A DNA stretch of 64,000 nucleotides from Marilutibacter chinensis (GTDB lineage Bacteria; Pseudomonadota; Gammaproteobacteria; Xanthomonadales; Xanthomonadaceae): assembly GCF_021725675.1 (NCBI RefSeq), contig NZ_JAKJPO010000001.1:496001-560000 (forward strand). The letters are read 5' to 3'. Shown here piece by piece: positions 16,952-24,334 of the stretch (its first letter is position 1; each line of letters starts with the position of its first letter). Position numbers and translations under genes: made by a program. The notes under the pieces are model-generated. The model was not told where the DNA came from, ran no database searches, and was given only the letters and a program-made list of their open reading frames with translations.

Positions 16952-17419
16952 ATGAATGCATCGCACATCGATTACACCGTCCACGTTCCGCGACACTTCC
17001 AGCAGCTGGTGCAGCTCAGCGGCCAGCTGTACAAAGGGCCTCTCGGCGCGCAGCTGGTCGAACTGATCTCGCTGCGCGTGTCGCAACTCAACGGCTGCGT
17101 GTTCTGTCTGGACATGCATGCCGACGCGCTGCGCAGGGCCGGCGTCGCCCAGCGCAAGCTCGACACGGTCAGTGCCTGGCGCGAGAGCCCGCTGTTCGAC
17201 GATCGCGAACGCTCCGCGCTTGACTGGGCGGAGACGCTCAACGCGCTCGGTCACTCGTCGGTACCGGACACCGCGCTTGAAGCGCTGCGGGCACAGTTCG
17301 ACGAACGCGAGATCTGCGAACTGACCTTCGCGGTCGCCGCGATCCGCGCCTGGAACACGCTCAACGTCGGTCTGCGCAAGCCGTTGCCGGAAACCCCATA
17401 CGCCGCCGCCGCGGCCTGA
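16952..17419 (+). CDS. Carboxymuconolactone decarboxylase/AhpD-family protein
   Basis: 155 residues. The AhpD-like core carries the redox or metal-binding motif CVFCLDMHA (Cys49, Cys52, His56) preceded by LISLRVSQLNG, as in alkylhydroperoxidase-type members. AhpD proteins reduce peroxides through this Cys pair with help of a dihydrolipoamide carrier; many relatives have unknown substrates. Genes of exactly this family are the usual partner of ECF41 sigma factors, and here an ECF41 promoter lies 50-75 bases upstream. A role in a redox or detoxification response under that sigma factor is the best inference. Confidence 0.9.
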   Translation: MNASHIDYTVHVPRHFQQLVQLSGQLYKGPLGAQLVELISLRVSQLNGCVFCLDMHADALRRAGVAQRKLDTVSAWRESPLFDDRERSALDWAETLNALGHSSVPDTALEALRAQFDEREICELTFAVAAIRAWNTLNVGLRKPLPETPYAAAAA

Positions 17420-17444
17420 GCCGACCCTCCTCTCTCCCAAGTGC

Positions 17445-17472
17445 GAACGGCCTGCCCCGCCGCAGGCCGTTC
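17445..17472 (+). terminator. Possible terminator after the decarboxylase gene
   Basis: A perfect 10-bp stem (17445-17454 with 17463-17472) and an 8-base loop. It is followed by CTCAC rather than a T-tract, so termination may be weak or factor-dependent. Confidence 0.4.
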
Positions 17473-17520
17473 CTCACGTGCGGCGGCTACACTGCAGGCG
17501 TCCCGGTCACGACAGGCCCC

Positions 17521-19386
17521 ATGCACGCCACCGCGTCGTCCCCGAATTCATCCCGACCGAGCCTGCGCGAGCGCTTCGATGCGTTGCGCAACCTGCCGCC
17601 GTTCCTGCGCCAGATCTGGGCCACCAGCCCGGGGCTGACCCTGATGACGCTGGGGTTGCGCCTGGTCCGAGCGCTGGTGCCGGTGGTGATGCTCTACATC
17701 GGCAAGCTGATCATCGACGAGGCGGTACGCCTGGTCGGAACCGGACTGCCGCCCGGCGGGCTGGAGGATGCGTGGCGATCCGGGGTGCTGCATCCCCTGG
17801 CCTGGCTGCTGGCGATCGAGTTCGCTCTGGCGATCGCCTCCGACCTGATCGGGCGATTGGTCAGCTATGGCGACGCGCTGCTGTCGGAACTGTTCACCAA
17901 CGCCACAAGCATCCGCCTGATGGAGCATGCGGCGACCCTCGACCTGGAGGACTTCGAGGACCCGGACCTGCAGGACAGGCTCGACCGCGCACGCCGCCAG
18001 ACGATGGGCCGCATGAACCTGATGAGCCAGCTGTTCGGCCAGGTCCAGGATGCGGTCACCGTGATCAGCTTCGCCGCCGGATTGCTGGTCTATGCGCCGT
18101 GGCTCATCGCCCTGCTCGCGATCGCGCTGGTGCCGGCCTTCATCGGCGAATCGCACTTCAATGCGCTGGGCTATTCGCTGAACTTCGCATGGACGCCGGA
18201 GCGCCGCCAGCTCGAGTACGTGCGGCAGATGGGTGCCAGTGTGGAGACGGCCAAGGAGGTGAAGATATTCAACCTCCACACCTTCCTGATCGCCCGCTAC
18301 CGCGCGCTGGCCGAGCGCTTCTTCCGCGCCAACCGTGCGCTCGCCCGCCGCCGGGCGGTCTGGGGCACCCTGCTGGCGGCGCTGGGAACGCTCGGGTACT
18401 ACGTCGCCTACGCCTACATCGCCTGGCGCACGGCGCGCGGCGACTTCAGCATCGGCGACCTGACCTTCCTCGCCGGCAGCTTCCGCCGCCTGCGCCAGTT
18501 GCTCGAAGGACTGCTGGTCGGGTTCTCGCAGGTCGCCGGACAGGCGCTGTACCTGGACGACCTGTTCTCGTTCTTCGAGATCGAACCCGAGATCGCCAGC
18601 CCGCCCGATCCGCGCGCGGTGCCGGTGCCGATCCGCGAAGGCTTCGTGTTCGAGAACGTCGGCTTCCGCTACCCCGGCTCGGAAAAGTGGGCGCTGCGCG
18701 GGCTCGGGTTCGAGCTGCGCGCCGGCGAGGTGCTCGCCCTGGTCGGCGAGAACGGCGCCGGCAAGACCACCCTGGTCAAGCTGCTCGCGCGTCTGTACGA
18801 CCCCGATGAAGGCCGCATCCTGCTCGACGGCCACGACCTGCGCGAATACGATCTGGACCAGTTGCGGGCGAACATCGGGGTGATCTTCCAGGACTTCGTC
18901 CGCTACCACCTGACCGCCGGCGAGAACATCGGCGTCGGCCGCATCGAGGCGATGGACGATCATGCCCGGATCCGCGAGGCGGCCCGGCGCGCGCTCGCGG
19001 ACGAGGTGATCGAGGGACTGCCGCAGGGCTACGACCAGGTCATCGGCCGCCGCTTCAAGACCGGTGTCGACCTGTCCGGCGGGCAGTGGCAGAAGATCGC
19101 GATCGCCCGCGCCTACATGCGCGACGCCCAGGTGATGATCCTCGACGAACCGACCGCCGCGCTCGACGCACGCGCCGAGTTCGAGGTGTTCCAGCGCTTC
19201 AAGGAACTGTCCGACCGCCGCACCGCGGTGCTGATCAGCCACCGGTTCAGCAGCGTGCGCATGGCCGACCGCATCCTGGTGCTGGCCGATGGCCGGCTCG
19301 AGGCCAGCGGCACCCACGACGCGCTGATGGCCGCCGGCGGCCGCTACGCCGAGCTGTTCGAGCTGCAGGCCGCCGGCTACCGGTAG
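17521..19386 (+). CDS. ABC exporter, fused permease and ATPase
   Basis: 621 residues in the half-transporter layout: about six membrane helices in residues 40-340 and a nucleotide-binding domain after residue 370. Walker A is GENGAGKTT (409-417). The signature is LSGGQWQKIAIARAY and Walker B is VMILDEPTAALDA. The variant LSGGQWQ and the Q-loop FQDFVRYHLTAGENI are typical of MsbA-like exporters near peptide or lipid export genes. It probably works as a homodimer. No dedicated substrate gene or accessory protein is beside it, so the substrate is open. Confidence 0.88.
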   Translation: MHATASSPNSSRPSLRERFDALRNLPPFLRQIWATSPGLTLMTLGLRLVRALVPVVMLYIGKLIIDEAVRLVGTGLPPGGLEDAWRSGVLHPLAWLLAIEFALAIASDLIGRLVSYGDALLSELFTNATSIRLMEHAATLDLEDFEDPDLQDRLDRARRQTMGRMNLMSQLFGQVQDAVTVISFAAGLLVYAPWLIALLAIALVPAFIGESHFNALGYSLNFAWTPERRQLEYVRQMGASVETAKEVKIFNLHTFLIARYRALAERFFRANRALARRRAVWGTLLAALGTLGYYVAYAYIAWRTARGDFSIGDLTFLAGSFRRLRQLLEGLLVGFSQVAGQALYLDDLFSFFEIEPEIASPPDPRAVPVPIREGFVFENVGFRYPGSEKWALRGLGFELRAGEVLALVGENGAGKTTLVKLLARLYDPDEGRILLDGHDLREYDLDQLRANIGVIFQDFVRYHLTAGENIGVGRIEAMDDHARIREAARRALADEVIEGLPQGYDQVIGRRFKTGVDLSGGQWQKIAIARAYMRDAQVMILDEPTAALDARAEFEVFQRFKELSDRRTAVLISHRFSSVRMADRILVLADGRLEASGTHDALMAAGGRYAELFELQAAGYR

Positions 19387-19446
19387 AAGCCGCGCAAGCC
19401 GCGATGAACCTTCCATGGAAGTCCCCTTCACGGCCTGCGCCGCTCC
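19386..19446. repeat. Intergenic inverted repeat, copy 3
   Basis: Arms 19386-19403 and 19429-19446 pair at 14 of 18 positions. It directly follows the ABC exporter stop codon and resembles the other copies in the window, though it is the most diverged of those with 18-base arms or longer. Confidence 0.45.
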
Positions 19447-19552
19447 CACGGCACACCCACGCGGGGTCCGCCGGGCAGCCGACAGCGGGGGTACAGCGTC
19501 GACCGCGGCATTCACGTAAAATCGCCGTTTCGATTCAATCCCCCCGCTCCTC

Positions 19553-20347
19553 ATGTCCGCAGCCTTCGGCACCGAGACCGTGCTGGACGTCCGTCACTGG
19601 ACGGACGACTACTTCAGCTTCACCACCACCCGCGACGACGGCTTCCGTTTCGACAACGGCCAGTTCGTGATGATCGGCCTCGAGGTCGACGGCAAACCGC
19701 TGCTGCGCGCGTACTCGATCGCCAGCGCGAACTGGGAAGAGCAACTGGAGTTCTTCAGCATCAAGGTGCCCAACGGTCCGCTGACCTCGCGCCTGCAGCA
19801 CATCAGGCCGGGCGACACCCTGCTGGTGGGCCGCAAGCCGACCGGCACCCTGCTGATCAGCGACCTGCACCCGGGACGCAACCTGTACCTGCTGGGCACC
19901 GGCACCGGTTTCGCGCCGTGGCTGTCGATCGTCAAGGACCCGGAAACCTACGAGCGCTTCGAGCGGGTGGTCCTGTGTCACGGCGTACGCGAGGCCAAGG
20001 ATCTGGCCTACCGCAACTACATCCTCAACGAACTGCCTCGGCACGAGTTCCTCGGCGAGATCATCAGCCGGAAGCTGCACTACTACCCGGCGGTGACCCG
20101 TGAGCCGTTCGAGTTCCAGAGCCACGACCACCGCGGCCGGATGACCGACCTGATGGCCAGCGGCCAGATGATGAAGCACCTGGGAATCGAGCCGCTGGAC
20201 GCGGAACACGATCGGGCGATGGTCTGCGGCAGCCCGGCGATGCTGGCCGACTTCCGCGCCCTGCTCGACGGCCGCGGCTTCACCGCCGCGCCGCGGATCG
20301 GCACGCCTGGCCAGTACGTGTTCGAGCGCGCGTTCGTCGAGAAGTAG
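19553..20347 (+). CDS. fpr: Ferredoxin--NADP(+) reductase
   Basis: 264 residues. FAD-binding barrel motif RAYSIAS (RxYS) appears near residue 53, and the NADP-binding half has GTGTGFAPWLSI (about 119-130) and CGSPAML. It moves electrons between NADPH and ferredoxin or flavodoxin and supports iron-sulfur and oxidative stress metabolism. The C terminus ends in YVFERAFVEK, like other bacterial subclass I/II Fpr proteins. A TAAAAT hexamer at 19517-19522 may be the -10 element. No clear Shine-Dalgarno site precedes the ATG. Confidence 0.92.
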   Translation: MSAAFGTETVLDVRHWTDDYFSFTTTRDDGFRFDNGQFVMIGLEVDGKPLLRAYSIASANWEEQLEFFSIKVPNGPLTSRLQHIRPGDTLLVGRKPTGTLLISDLHPGRNLYLLGTGTGFAPWLSIVKDPETYERFERVVLCHGVREAKDLAYRNYILNELPRHEFLGEIISRKLHYYPAVTREPFEFQSHDHRGRMTDLMASGQMMKHLGIEPLDAEHDRAMVCGSPAMLADFRALLDGRGFTAAPRIGTPGQYVFERAFVEK

Positions 20348-20468
20348 GCGCGCGCGTCGGAACGCCGACGACCATCACGGCCGGACGCTCCGATCCGCTC
20401 CGGCCACGTAGAATGTCTCCGTTCCACTGTTCCAATCCCATTGGATCCGCCCCGCTGGAGAGACGACG

Positions 20469-20891
20469 ATGAAGATCCTGGTTCCGGTCGACGGCAGCCC
20501 CATCAGCACGCGCGCCGTACGCTTCGCGATCAGGCTGGCCAAGCAATTGGGCAAGCCGGCCAGCATCACCGTGCTGGCGGTCAGTCCGCCGCTGTTCCCC
20601 GGCGTCGAGCGCAAGATCGGCTCGGCCGCGGTCAGCCGGCACCACGCCGAGGATCACGAGCAGATGCTGGCCGACGCGCGCAAGGCGCTTGACCGTAGCG
20701 GGCTCGATGTCCATGAGCGTGCCGAGATCGGCGATGCCGCGACCACGATCCTGGACGTCGCCGGCAAGGAGCGCAGCGACCTGATCGTCATGGGGTCGCA
20801 CGGCCGCGGTGCGGTCAAGGGCCTGCTGCTGGGTTCGGTTTCCAGCAAGGTGGTCGCTCAGGGCAAGGTGCCGGTGACGATCGTGCGGTGA
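20469..20891 (+). CDS. Universal stress protein, UspA family
   Basis: 140 residues, a single Usp domain. The ATP-binding signature G-2x-G-9x-G-S/T is present in SHGRGAVKGLLLGSVSSKV near the C terminus, and the start MKILVPVDGSPIS is typical. It is therefore probably of the ATP-binding type. GGAG lies before the ATG, and TAGAAT at 20409-20414 could be a -10 element. Such proteins raise survival under stress by ways that differ between members. Confidence 0.9.
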   Translation: MKILVPVDGSPISTRAVRFAIRLAKQLGKPASITVLAVSPPLFPGVERKIGSAAVSRHHAEDHEQMLADARKALDRSGLDVHERAEIGDAATTILDVAGKERSDLIVMGSHGRGAVKGLLLGSVSSKVVAQGKVPVTIVR

Positions 20892-20942
20892 CGCCGATCC
20901 GACGACGGCAAACGGCGGCCACGGCCGCCGGCAGGACCCCGC

Positions 20943-21425
20943 TCAGCCCAGTGCCGCCTCGATGTCGTCGGTCAGCGCCTCGGGCTTCTCGGTCGGCGCG
21001 TAACGCTTGAGCACGCGGCCATCGCGACCGACCAGGAACTTGCTGAAGTTCCACTTGATCGCGTCGATGCCGAGGAAGCCGCCTTTCTCGTCCTTGAGCC
21101 ACTTCCACAGGGGGTGCGCGGCATCACCGTTGACGTCGACCTTGGCGAACATCGGGAAGGTCACGTCGTAGTTCAGCGAGCAGAAGTTCCTGATTTCGGC
21201 CTCGTCGCCCGGTTCCTGGTGGCCGAACTGGTCGCAAGGGAAGCCGAGCACCACCAGCCCGCGCTCGGCGTACCTGCGCCACAGCGCTTCCAGTCCCTCG
21301 TACTGCGGGGTGAAGCCGCACTTGGAGGCGACGTTGACGACCAGCAGCACCTTGCCGCGGTAGTCGTCGAGCGCGACCTGTTGGCCGTCGATGCCGGTGG
21401 CGGAGAAATCGTAGGCGGTGGTCAT
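20943..21425 (-). CDS. Glutathione peroxidase-family thiol peroxidase
   Basis: 160 residues. The catalytic tetrad is visible: peroxidatic Cys36 (VASKCGFT), Gln70 in the FPCDQFGHQEPG motif, Trp125 in KWNFSKFLV and the following Asn126. A resolving Cys may be Cys82 (FCSLNYD), as in thioredoxin-dependent bacterial Gpx/BtuE proteins. It reduces hydrogen peroxide or lipid hydroperoxides. The ATG at 21425 has AAGGA upstream. It is convergent with uspA and read from the same strand as the TonB-dependent receptor, from which a strong hairpin separates it. Confidence 0.93.
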   Translation of the reverse strand: MTTAYDFSATGIDGQQVALDDYRGKVLLVVNVASKCGFTPQYEGLEALWRRYAERGLVVLGFPCDQFGHQEPGDEAEIRNFCSLNYDVTFPMFAKVDVNGDAAHPLWKWLKDEKGGFLGIDAIKWNFSKFLVGRDGRVLKRYAPTEKPEALTDDIEAALG

Positions 21426-21540
21426 GACCGTGTCCTTGAGTCGATGGGGTCGTCCCGCAGCATAGCCGTTCCGGCAATGCCGCGACCGCGCCGCCGGTCG
21501 CGGACAGCGCGATCGCTCCACCACGATCGCCCCCCACAAA

Positions 21541-21571
21541 CGACAACGCCGGGACATGCCCGGCATTGTCG
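21541..21571 (-). terminator. Hairpin terminator after the TonB-dependent receptor
   Basis: Arms 21541-21553 and 21559-21571 form a 13-bp stem with one mismatch around a 5-base loop. On the minus strand the stem is followed by TTTGT, a short T-rich run. It sits between the receptor stop codon and the glutathione peroxidase gene. Confidence 0.65.
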
Positions 21572-21604
21572 CTATCCGGCCGCCACGGCCGCTGGCAACG
21601 GGCC

Positions 21605-23905
21605 TCAGAACGAGGCCTTGAACTCCACGCCGACCACTCGCGGCTCGTTGATGAAGCCGGTCAGGTTGTTGAAGTCGATGCCGCCGACCGCCTGCACCTC
21701 GTCGAGGATGTTGCGGCCGAACAGGGCGACGTCGTACCTGCCGTAGCCCCAGTTGTAGCCGACCCGGAGGCCGCCCTCGACCAGCGACTTGCCGGTGAAC
21801 TCCTCCGACTCGTAGAGGAAGAAGTTGACCTCGCTGCGGTACGACCAGTCGGTGAACACGTAGAACTCGCCGCCGTTGTCGAGCGGCATGCCCCAGCGCG
21901 CGGTCAGGTTGTGGGTCCACTCCGGCGCCTGCGGCAGCGGGTTGCCGTCGATCAGCGCCTTGCCGTTGCCGTCGATCGGGTCGGTCACGGTACAGGCGGC
22001 GCAGACCGACACCGCCAGGTCGTCGTCCTTGATCTCGGTGTCGTTGTAGCTGCTGCCCAGGGTCACGATCAGGTTGTCGCTCAGCCAGGCCTGGAAATCG
22101 ACCTCGAAGCCGCGGCCGACGCTCTTCTCGGCGTTGAGCAGGATGTTGGCGTTGGCCGAGCCGCCGACCGCGGTCAGCTGCTGGTCCTTGACCTCGTACC
22201 AGAAAACGCTGGCATTCAGGCGCGCGCGGCGGTCCCACAGGTCGGCCTTGATGCCGATGTCGAACGCGGTCGAGGTCTCCGGCTCGGCGACCGACTTGGC
22301 GTTGAACGCACCGGCAGCCTGGATGCTGCTGCCGCGGTAGCCGGTGGCGACGCGGGCGTACACGTTCACATCGTCGCTGATCGCGTAGGTGCCCGACAGA
22401 TCCCAGCTGAACTTCTTGTCTTCCGGCGCGGCCGACAGATCGCCATCGGGCTCGGCCGCGGCCAGGTCTTCGAGGGTGCACAGGCCGTTCAGCACGCATG
22501 GCACGAAGCCGGTGTTCCAGTACTCCTCGACGTTCAGCTCCTTCTCATCCCAGGTGTAGCGTGCGCCGGCGCGCAGCTCGACCCTGTCGGTCGCCTGCCA
22601 GGTCGCGGCGCCGAACACCGCCCAGGAGTCGTTGGTCTGGTTGACGCGCTCGTAACCGTCCTGCGCACCGCCGGCGAGCGAGTCGTAGCTGAAGCTTTCG
22701 ACGTCGTAGTCCTCCCTGAAGTAGAACAGGCCGGCCTGCCAGTCGAACGCGGTGCCGGTGTTCGACTCGATCCGGAACTCCTGGGTCCACTGCGAATGGT
22801 CCGGAATGCCGTCGGCGGTCTCGGAAGCGAACGGAATCACGCCGGGGCCCGAGTCCGGCAGGAACACCGCGCCGAAGCCGCCATCGATGTCGCCGCGGCT
22901 GTAGGTCTCGACCGACTCGTAGCCGGTGATCGAATGCAGGGTGTAGCTGCCCAGCTCCCAGCGCAGGCGGGCGCTGGCGCCGCGGCTGTCGAGCTCGGAG
23001 TGGTTGAAGCCGTCCAGCGAAACCTTGTCCTCGTCGAAGCCGTCGACCAGGTCGTTGCTGCCGGGCTTGAAGATGTTGGCGCGGAACAGCCGCGCGGTGC
23101 CATTGAGATGGCGCGCATGGGCGTTGAGCAACGCCTCGAAACCGTCACCCTCGTACAGGAACTGCACGCGCGCGGCGGACTCGTCGTAGCCCTCGAAGCC
23201 GTCGTTCGGGCCCGGATAGGTGTTCTCGACCCAGTCGTCGCGGCGCTGGAACATCGCCGAGGCGCGGGCCGACCAGCGATCCGACAGGCCGCCGCCGACC
23301 GCGCCCTCGAAGTTGATCATGTCGTCGCTGCCGTAGCCCAGCTTGCCGTAGCCGCTGAACTCCTGCGACGGGCGCACCGAGTCGAACTTGACCACGCCGG
23401 CCGGGCTGTTGCGGCCGAACAGCGAACCCTGCGGCCCGCGCAGCACCTCGACCTGGGCCGTGTCGAAGATCGGGAAGCCCTTCAGGATCGGGTTCTCCTG
23501 GACCACGTCGTCGTAGACCAGCGACACCGGCTGCGAGGTGTTGAGGCGGAAGTCGGTGTTGCCGTAGCCGCGGATGTAGAAGCGCGGGAACGCGCGGCCG
23601 AACGAGGACTCGATGTTCAGGCTCGGCACGCGACCGGACAGCACGCGCACGTCGCCGCCGCTGGAGCCGAGCACGTCGAGGCTCTCGGCGTTGATCGCGG
23701 TGATCGACATCGGCACTTCCTGTGCGTTCTCGACCTTGCGCTGTGCGGTCACCATCAGGGTGTCGAGGGTCTTGGCCTCGCTGTCGGCGACGGTGTCGTC
23801 GGCCCCCGCCTCCTGCGCGAAGGCGGCAGGCGCGAGGCCCATCGCGAGCGTGGCGGTGATGGCGGCGGCCAGGGCGTGGCGGGCGAGGACGTGCTTGGCG
23901 GTCAT
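21605..23905 (-). CDS. TonB-dependent outer membrane receptor
   Basis: 766 residues. A signal peptide (ALAAAITATLAMGLAPAAFAQ) is followed by a TonB-box-like segment DTLMVTAQR, the plug domain (about 45-170, with VEVLRGPQGSLFGRNSPAGVVKF) and a 22-strand barrel ending in the terminal aromatic residue of VGVEFKASF. It takes up a large or scarce substrate across the outer membrane using TonB energy. The plug type is close to those of FecA/FyuA-like and sphingomonad-type receptors, but siderophore versus other substrate cannot be told. Position 23905 is chosen as start since residues before it (MPRIH) are not signal-like. The secreted amidohydrolase upstream on the same strand may act on the same nutrient; this is a guess. 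Confidence 0.93.
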   Translation of the reverse strand: MTAKHVLARHALAAAITATLAMGLAPAAFAQEAGADDTVADSEAKTLDTLMVTAQRKVENAQEVPMSITAINAESLDVLGSSGGDVRVLSGRVPSLNIESSFGRAFPRFYIRGYGNTDFRLNTSQPVSLVYDDVVQENPILKGFPIFDTAQVEVLRGPQGSLFGRNSPAGVVKFDSVRPSQEFSGYGKLGYGSDDMINFEGAVGGGLSDRWSARASAMFQRRDDWVENTYPGPNDGFEGYDESAARVQFLYEGDGFEALLNAHARHLNGTARLFRANIFKPGSNDLVDGFDEDKVSLDGFNHSELDSRGASARLRWELGSYTLHSITGYESVETYSRGDIDGGFGAVFLPDSGPGVIPFASETADGIPDHSQWTQEFRIESNTGTAFDWQAGLFYFREDYDVESFSYDSLAGGAQDGYERVNQTNDSWAVFGAATWQATDRVELRAGARYTWDEKELNVEEYWNTGFVPCVLNGLCTLEDLAAAEPDGDLSAAPEDKKFSWDLSGTYAISDDVNVYARVATGYRGSSIQAAGAFNAKSVAEPETSTAFDIGIKADLWDRRARLNASVFWYEVKDQQLTAVGGSANANILLNAEKSVGRGFEVDFQAWLSDNLIVTLGSSYNDTEIKDDDLAVSVCAACTVTDPIDGNGKALIDGNPLPQAPEWTHNLTARWGMPLDNGGEFYVFTDWSYRSEVNFFLYESEEFTGKSLVEGGLRVGYNWGYGRYDVALFGRNILDEVQAVGGIDFNNLTGFINEPRVVGVEFKASF

Positions 23906-24334
23906 GTGGATTCTCGGCAAAGGGGCTGTCGGGAAGGGCTGTCTGGACGAACTGTCGGAACGAATGGACGTACACGGACGTGCGGCCGTCGAGGACGGGG
24001 GCCGTGGCTTGCATTGCTGGACAGCCGGTCATGCCGCCTTCCTGGCATCGGTACGGCTTCCGTGACCGGCATGGACCGGGTCGGTCTGGACCGTCCCCTG
24101 ACGGCCCGGGCGCGGGGCTGCGCGCCTCGGCGGATCGCGTGGCAGGCGGATGTTACAACATCGTTAAAGAGCACGTACTCGGGCGTACGCCCCACCCTCC
24201 CCAACCGTGTCCGCCCCCACAGGAGCGGCCATGGGAGCGGCGCAAACCGCGATGGGGCTATTCGGGAAGGCCGGATCGCGGCTTACGCTGCTCCTGCGCC
24301 CAGGCAACGGAGGCGAGCCGGCTGCCCGGCGCGC
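23906..24334. other. 429-base intergenic region before the receptor
   Basis: It separates the amidohydrolase (upstream) from the TonB-dependent receptor (downstream), both on the minus strand. I see no gene. It should hold the receptor promoter. No convincing sigma-70 pair or Fur-box was found by eye. An inverted repeat of the dispersed family lies at 24234-24294. Confidence 0.6.
24234..24294. repeat. Intergenic inverted repeat, copy 4
   Basis: Arms 24234-24252 and 24276-24294 pair at 16 of 19 positions with a 23-base loop. The arm sequence GGAGCGGCGCAAACCGCGA closely resembles copy 1 at 4-65. Confidence 0.6.
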
